Part shown: positions 61,401-64,000 of the stretch, piece by piece | Layout of the letters: each line of letters opens with the position of its first letter | Position numbering within the stretch: position 1 is the first letter of the stretch | Source: Linyphia triangularis | Lineage: Eukaryota; Arthropoda; Arachnida; Araneae; Linyphiidae | Assembly: GCA_963978545.1 (NCBI GenBank) | Contig: OZ021721.1 | Coordinates: 40,806,785-40,870,784 of the forward strand | Direction: 5' to 3' | Length of the DNA: 64,000 bases | The notes under the pieces: generated by a model | Database searches by the model: none | Told to the model about the DNA's origin: nothing | The model's input: the letters and a program-made list of their open reading frames with translations, nothing else | Made by a program: the position numbers and the translations under genes

Positions 61401-63585
61401 GTACCATATGGATGAGACAGTCTGACTTTTGCAAGATGTAAAGGAAAATTGATTTCCCACGAAACTGCCCCAGAGTTGCCTATTTGTGTAGCTTAATTTT
61501 CTGGAATATTATGTGAAGTTTCAAACGGAAAATAAGAAGAAGATTTAATAATTTTTCCATCAGAATGGTTTAAGTTGGTTGTAGTGGTTGTAGTGTAAGA
61601 CCTAGAAAGAAACAATACTGAGCAAAAACATCGTTAAAATATTATTTGAAGTTTGACTAAATAATTAAAAGGAAGAAAGCCCTCTTTCAACAGAAAATGT
61701 TAAAATAAAAAAGGGTGATCTTTCAAAAAAAAAAAAAATTCGCATTTGAGTCTCGTATGAGAAGAAACCGGTAATATTCCTTCCAGGCAGCCCAACAATA
61801 ACATTTTAAGTCTAATAAGTCTAAATTATGTTAAATTTTTGACTAGATAATTTCATAATTGAGTTGTAATTGTTTCGATATATTTTATGGAATATTATTA
61901 CATTTGAATTGCAATATTGTTGCTTAATGTTCATTATTTAATCATGAAAACTCTTTTTTTCAAGGAAGGATTATCCGAGCGAATTAAGATTAGAAATTTC
62001 AGTACTGATTTTGTAGGTATTTTAATACTGAGTTTATGAAAATATTTATACTTTTGATCGTGATTCTGCTGAATTAAATACACTCTGCCTATATTTAATA
62101 TGTTTATTAATTGCCTCAAACGTCCTCTAAAATATATTTTGAACTGAAATAATTTTATATAAGGTAAATATAAACTGAAATTAAGAAAGAAATGAGAGGA
62201 AGAGTTATTTTAAATAATTTTTTAAAGATATCATATGGCCAGTAAGGTGGAACAAAGACGCAACTGCAAAATTTGTCAAAGCGGAGTTAAGTTCTCTAGT
62301 ATCAAAAAATACCTTGCTCATCGAGGGGAACAAAGATGGATCTGCAAACTCATAGTTGTAGTAATATTACGCCAGTCTAGTTGATAGGCGTCACTACTAA
62401 ATTTATCGTGTATAGTTTTTCGCGTTTCCTGTAAAATTCCAAATTTCACAATTGATTCATCATTCCACCATAGCGGCGATAAATGATAAAAATAATAGAT
62501 TAGGTTAAAAATGAAAAGATTTACGCAACTCAATTTTATTTCTAAAATATAGCTAAATTTTGTGTGTGATTTGTTTCTAAAAGATTTTCTCTACCACCTA
62601 TAAAGATGACAAATTTAAAAGGCTGGGAGTTTTATGGATTTTGTCACGTTTCTAGACGTAAATACAAGAAACTTTCATTTTAAAAGTCCTCCTGGATAGC
62701 ATTCTCCTTTAAAATTATTGCAACAATATTTCAGCACAGCATATCCCTCGTGAGGCTCTGGTGAATATAACACAACCAGCCGAACTCAATAAAAAATACC
62801 AAATTCTTAAAACTTTTCTTACTCCCAATTCTGAAACGCAAAATAAAATTTCGAAATATTTTAAGACAGCATATATTATATACAATCAAACATTATATAG
62901 AGGGCGGCTTTTCTAAACATACTCTCCTGAACTTTCAATCGTCCTTTACATCTGGTGAAGGTCACAACTTCGCACCCATATGGTATTTTGTACATATTAA
63001 CTTCATTAAAGATAAGAAACTTGTTACTGAAATTTATAAATGTTTCTTCAATGCTATAATAGTTAATTTATAATGACCATTAATAAATTTTTAAAGTCTT
63101 ATTGTTATGTTTTTAATTAACAACAAAGATTTTAATTATACATTTTATACTATCTGTTAATTTATATTATCTATCTGTTAATACGCTAATTATATAAATA
63201 TACTTTTATGATTAGTTATATATTTACTATACAATACAATCATATGTTAGTTCGAAATTTGTTTAAAATATGCAATTCAAATTCATGAGAACTAATTTAA
63301 TTTAAGTCTACCTCAAATAATTTATTTTGTATCAAACTCTTTATATATACCTGCATTGAATTTGTTTCTCTTTCTTGGATCAAGGTACCCAAATGATTCA
63401 CAACGATTACAGCTTTCAATTTGTGTCCACTGTAAGCATAAAGCGCAGATAGTATCAAGAATAAAGTATTCCTTATTACTGTGGAGTGGATACATTGGTG
63501 AATACATACTTTTTACAACAAATTGCTATGGCATTTTCAACAATAGATTTCAAATTCACTAGTTTTGGTCCACGGTAGCCACCAT
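48059..63585 (-). CDS. ACSS2: Acetyl-CoA synthetase (AMP-forming), C-terminal 12 coding exons, 5' partial
   Basis: Twelve exons join in frame through canonical GT-AG introns: 63585-63510, 63429-63351, 61166-61048, 58777-58585, 55907-55774, 53262-53130, 52705-52649, 51761-51681, 51032-50924, 49713-49514, 48830-48785, 48258-48059. They encode 474 residues plus TAA. Known for the family: the enzyme ligates acetate to CoA through an acetyl-AMP intermediate, supplying cytosolic/nuclear or mitochondrial acetyl-CoA. Seen, numbering from the first complete codon: P-loop [11 protein letters not shown] at 89-99, DIGWITGH at 132-139, [10 protein letters not shown] at 237-246, YYCTGDG at 321-327, [13 protein letters not shown] hinge at 338-350, [11 protein letters not shown] at 429-439 with catalytic Lys435. 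Trp240 is the pocket residue that restricts ACS enzymes to acetate, so acetate rather than propionate or longer acids is the likely substrate. Animal ACS proteins are about 670-700 residues, so roughly the first third lies beyond the window. The ACSS2 versus mitochondrial ACSS1 choice cannot be settled without the N-terminus. Confidence 0.95.
48785..48830 (-). CDS. ACSS2: ACS micro-exon k: 46 bp
   Basis: This 46-bp exon has acceptor CATAG|GGC and donor AAAAG|GTTGGT. It encodes [15 protein letters not shown], the variable loop and helix (EEL-KKQIREK type) between CFITL and IGPFATP. Without it the flanking exons are out of frame, which supports the call despite its size. Confidence 0.9.
49514..49713 (-). 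CDS. ACSS2: ACS exon j: hinge and start of C-terminal domain
   Basis: This 200-bp exon has acceptor TTTCAG|GTG and donor AAGAG|GTTGGC. It encodes [53 protein letters not shown]. The [11 protein letters not shown] stretch carries the hinge around which the small C-terminal domain rotates between the adenylation and thioesterification conformations. Confidence 0.96.
50924..51032 (-). CDS. ACSS2: ACS exon i: PWPGLMR...YYCTGD
   Basis: This 109-bp exon has acceptor CGTAG|GTG and donor GATG|GTAAGT. It encodes [34 protein letters not shown]. The Asp of TGD contacts the ribose of AMP in the family. Confidence 0.95.
51681..51761 (-). CDS. ACSS2: ACS exon h: FPFFGV...GEGEGYL
   Basis: This 81-bp, phase-0 exon has acceptor TTTTAG|AGT and donor TTTG|GTACAT. 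It encodes [19 protein letters not shown] then TGEGEGYL, the beta-rich segment before VFEKPWPG. It is also a multiple of three, like the exon before it. Confidence 0.93.
52426..52472. repeat. (ATT)n microsatellite
   Basis: About 15 uninterrupted trinucleotide units in ACS intron 52648-51762. Confidence 0.97.
52649..52705 (-). CDS. ACSS2: ACS exon g: 57-bp exon [19 protein letters not shown]
   Basis: This 57-bp, phase-0 exon has acceptor TTTCAG|GGA and donor CAGCG|GTAAGC. It encodes 19 residues corresponding to GGHMLTPLPGATPMKPGSA of animal ACSS2. Its length is a multiple of three, so skipping would keep frame but remove a conserved core loop. Confidence 0.94.
52933..53004. repeat. 34-bp tandem duplication in an ACS intron
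   Basis: TATTAAGTTTATTTTTCG then TTTCTTAAGCTACAAG is repeated with one substitution after a 4-bp spacer. It lies in the 424-bp intron 53129-52706. Confidence 0.9.
53130..53262 (-). CDS. ACSS2: ACS exon f: GEPINPEAW and acetate-pocket Trp
   Basis: This 133-bp exon has acceptor TTGCAG|A and donor AAACG|GTACGA. It encodes [20 protein letters not shown] and [12 protein letters not shown]. The Trp of FWQTET is the residue that limits the acyl pocket to acetate in characterised ACS enzymes; the Gly-Gly that follows is in the next exon. Confidence 0.96.
53721..53974. mobile_element. Small MITE, family M, copy A (intact)
   Basis: The left end is TAGAGTGTTTATAAATAAAG, and CAGGGTGCATATAGTTAAAG reads inward from the right. 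Both continue into a TTCAAAAAGCTGTA block. An AGGTCAGAATGACCT palindrome sits just inside the left arm (53771-53785). The copy is about 254 bp with no coding capacity. Terminal CAGGGTG-type ends and TA-rich flanks suggest a mariner/Tc1-type MITE. Confidence 0.72.
53771..53785. promoter_or_regulatory. Steroid-receptor-type inverted repeat (IR3) in MITE copy A
   Basis: AGGTCAGAATGACCT is a perfect inverted pair of AGGTCA half-sites spaced by three bases, the consensus for estrogen-receptor-like nuclear receptors. Another TGACCT half-site follows at 53793. It lies in an ACS intron. Binding is inferred from the motif only. Confidence 0.45.
54043..55197. mobile_element. hAT-type non-autonomous element in an ACS intron, 1.16 kb
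   Basis: The termini are CAGGGCTGGCTCTA and, from the right, CAGGGCCGGACCTA, with subterminal GCCGCC and C-rich tracts. The flanks CTAGTGTC and CTAGAGTC form an 8-bp duplication with one mismatch; its first-flank C overlaps the element end. A homologous uninterrupted site exists at 33.6 kb. No transposase frame is seen. Confidence 0.8.
55152..55508. repeat. 179-bp tandem duplication across a hAT end
   Basis: Two near-identical units lie at 55152-55330 and 55331-55508. Each starts CCGGCTTGTCTC, includes the C-run, the hAT right end GGTCCGGCCCTG and about 133 bp of flanking MITE DNA ending CCGACTAGTGTTTTT. They differ mainly by one C in the run. The near identity points to a recent duplication. 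Confidence 0.93.
55774..55907 (-). CDS. ACSS2: ACS exon e: FEGVPFYPD...[12 protein letters not shown]
   Basis: This 134-bp exon has acceptor TTTAG|TTT and donor AAAAA|GTGAGT. It encodes [20 protein letters not shown], then [14 protein letters not shown], the ACS core between the substrate pocket and the GEPINPEA motif. The last Lys codon is split, and the next exon supplies its third base. Confidence 0.95.
56137..56313 (-). mobile_element. tRNA-derived SINE, family 2, copy 2
   Basis: Read on the minus strand it has box A-like TGGTTAGCGCTCTGG, box B GGGTTCGAATCC, then CATGGATGTTCGTTGTGG and a tail with AAACCAAC. The flanks ATATAAATTGGA and ATATTAATTGGA form a probable 12-bp duplication with one mismatch. 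It lies in ACS intron 58584-55908. Confidence 0.82.
58380..58404. other. Perfect 11-bp palindrome with 3-nt loop
   Basis: AACATGTCAAC, CGT, GTTGACATGTT in ACS intron 58584-55908. Perfect symmetry could be a protein-binding site or chance. Confidence 0.7.
58585..58777 (-). CDS. ACSS2: ACS exon d: P-loop and WITGH motif
   Basis: This 193-bp exon has acceptor ACTAG|T and donor TCTTG|GTAAGC. It completes the Ser of the P-loop and continues GSTGKPKG, the AMP-forming adenylase signature, then [19 protein letters not shown] and [19 protein letters not shown]. These are among the most conserved ACS segments and bind ATP phosphates and shape the acetate and CoA sites. Confidence 0.96.
59898..60049 (-). 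mobile_element. tRNA-derived SINE, family 1, copy 4, truncated head
   Basis: This minus-strand copy lies in ACS intron 61047-58778. The perfect 14-bp duplication AGGTAAATGGATGG is at 59884-59897 and 60050-60063. The tRNA-like head stops just after the CGTGCTAGC stretch, so box A is missing. It is a 5'-truncated insertion with intact target duplications. Confidence 0.92.
61048..61166 (-). CDS. ACSS2: ACS exon c: [17 protein letters not shown]
   Basis: This 119-bp exon has acceptor TTCAG|GAT and donor ACAAG|GTAATT. It encodes a variable lead-in, then [17 protein letters not shown], with the Ser codon of the A3 P-loop split across the next intron. The lead-in is shorter than in vertebrate ACSS2, where extra residues precede the EPEW motif. 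Confidence 0.93.
63351..63429 (-). CDS. ACSS2: ACS exon b: central linker before the P-loop
   Basis: This 79-bp exon follows an 80-bp intron, the shortest in the gene. Its acceptor is TTACAG|T and its donor is CAG|GTATAT. The frame set by the previous exon reads [14 protein letters not shown] and ends NSMQ, corresponding to the ACS strand that ends in a HLGR-type motif. A longer open frame overlaps it on the same strand but shows no similarity and is a shadow. Confidence 0.85.
63510..63585 (-). CDS. ACSS2: ACS exon a (first in window): [12 protein letters not shown] region
   Basis: This 76-bp exon starts after a TTTAG acceptor with the last two bases of a split Asp codon and ends AA|GTATGT. 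It encodes [12 protein letters not shown] followed by a helix ending ICCK. This matches the ACS segment where an ADGGYRGGKLVNLK-type motif precedes the ATP-binding loop. The exon before it lies beyond 64000. Confidence 0.88.
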
Positions 63586-64000
63586 CTAAAGATAAAATAT
63601 CTGTTATAACATTTCATTTTGTACCTTAGAGTAAAAATCAGGGTCCTTGTTTCAAATTATATAAATTTTAAGTTATATCACACCATCGATTAAAATATAT
63701 AATTATAATTAATTGACCCTTTTTATTTTATCATCTTGAAGTGGTGATAATAACTCAAATTCGAAAGGACTTTTCCCCAAGCAAGCAATAGCTTTATGAA
63801 TTTTATGGATATTTAATTGCATCAATTTTATGTATCTTAACAATCCAAAGTATACCCTTATATTTGATGGTCGTTGACAATAACTTTCTGCATTCATCGA
63901 AGCATTGAATCTATCAAGCTAAAAATGATGCCTGGATCCCAAAAATTTGAAATGAGTTATTTACTAGTGTTTTCAACAGTGTTTTTCTTTGGAATCCTTT

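Noticed and set aside
63322..63507. 61-codon minus-strand open frame at the 5' end of the ACS region
   Set aside because: It overlaps the true exon 63429-63351 in the wrong frame; only the spliced frame continues the ACS protein.

Overview
This is AT-rich (roughly 70%) nuclear DNA from an intron-rich animal. It holds split genes with canonical GT-AG introns, tRNA-derived SINEs, and many hAT-type and TA- or TTAA-targeting DNA transposons. No bacterial-style genes are present. The repeat content and the intron-dense gene suggest an arthropod or similar invertebrate; this is inference, because no species-diagnostic sequence is present.

One host gene can be supported. The last twelve coding exons of an acetyl-CoA synthetase gene (ACS family, ACSS2-like) lie on the minus strand between 63585 and 48059. 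They splice in frame to 474 residues plus a stop codon. The fragment carries the nucleotide-binding loop ([11 protein letters not shown]), the WITGH motif, the FWQTETGG acetate-pocket motif, the [11 protein letters not shown] hinge and the [11 protein letters not shown] catalytic-lysine motif. The N-terminal third and the promoter lie beyond position 64000. Introns run from 80 bp to about 2.7 kb, and several hold transposons.

Positions 1-48058 contain no coding exon I can defend. They are gene desert or intergenic DNA built largely from layered mobile elements. (1) A roughly 550-bp mariner-like remnant with a broken transposase tail (ends 4102 and 8949) is split by a 4.29-kb hAT-like element (4190-8478), which itself carries a SINE. 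(2) A 1.17-kb foldback follows (8952-10125). (3) A 1.56-kb hAT (13115-14670) has 8-bp target duplications. (4) A 1.98-kb element (21150-23128) has ~53-bp inverted ends and nested palindromes inside. (5) A GC-ended element lies at 23332-24150. (6) A 708-bp TTAA-flanked MITE (32832-33539) sits inside another MITE. (7) A 708-bp hAT (39062-39769) has 8-bp duplications. The same small MITE family recurs in ACS intron 53263-55773, where one copy is split by a further hAT (54043-55197). Comparing copies gives natural empty sites for two of these insertions.

Two tRNA-derived SINE families are present: four copies of family 1, all with target duplications, and two copies of family 2. They share a short motif after the tRNA-like head and an AACCAACC-type tail. 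Minisatellites, microsatellites and long homopolymers make up much of the remaining recognisable structure.
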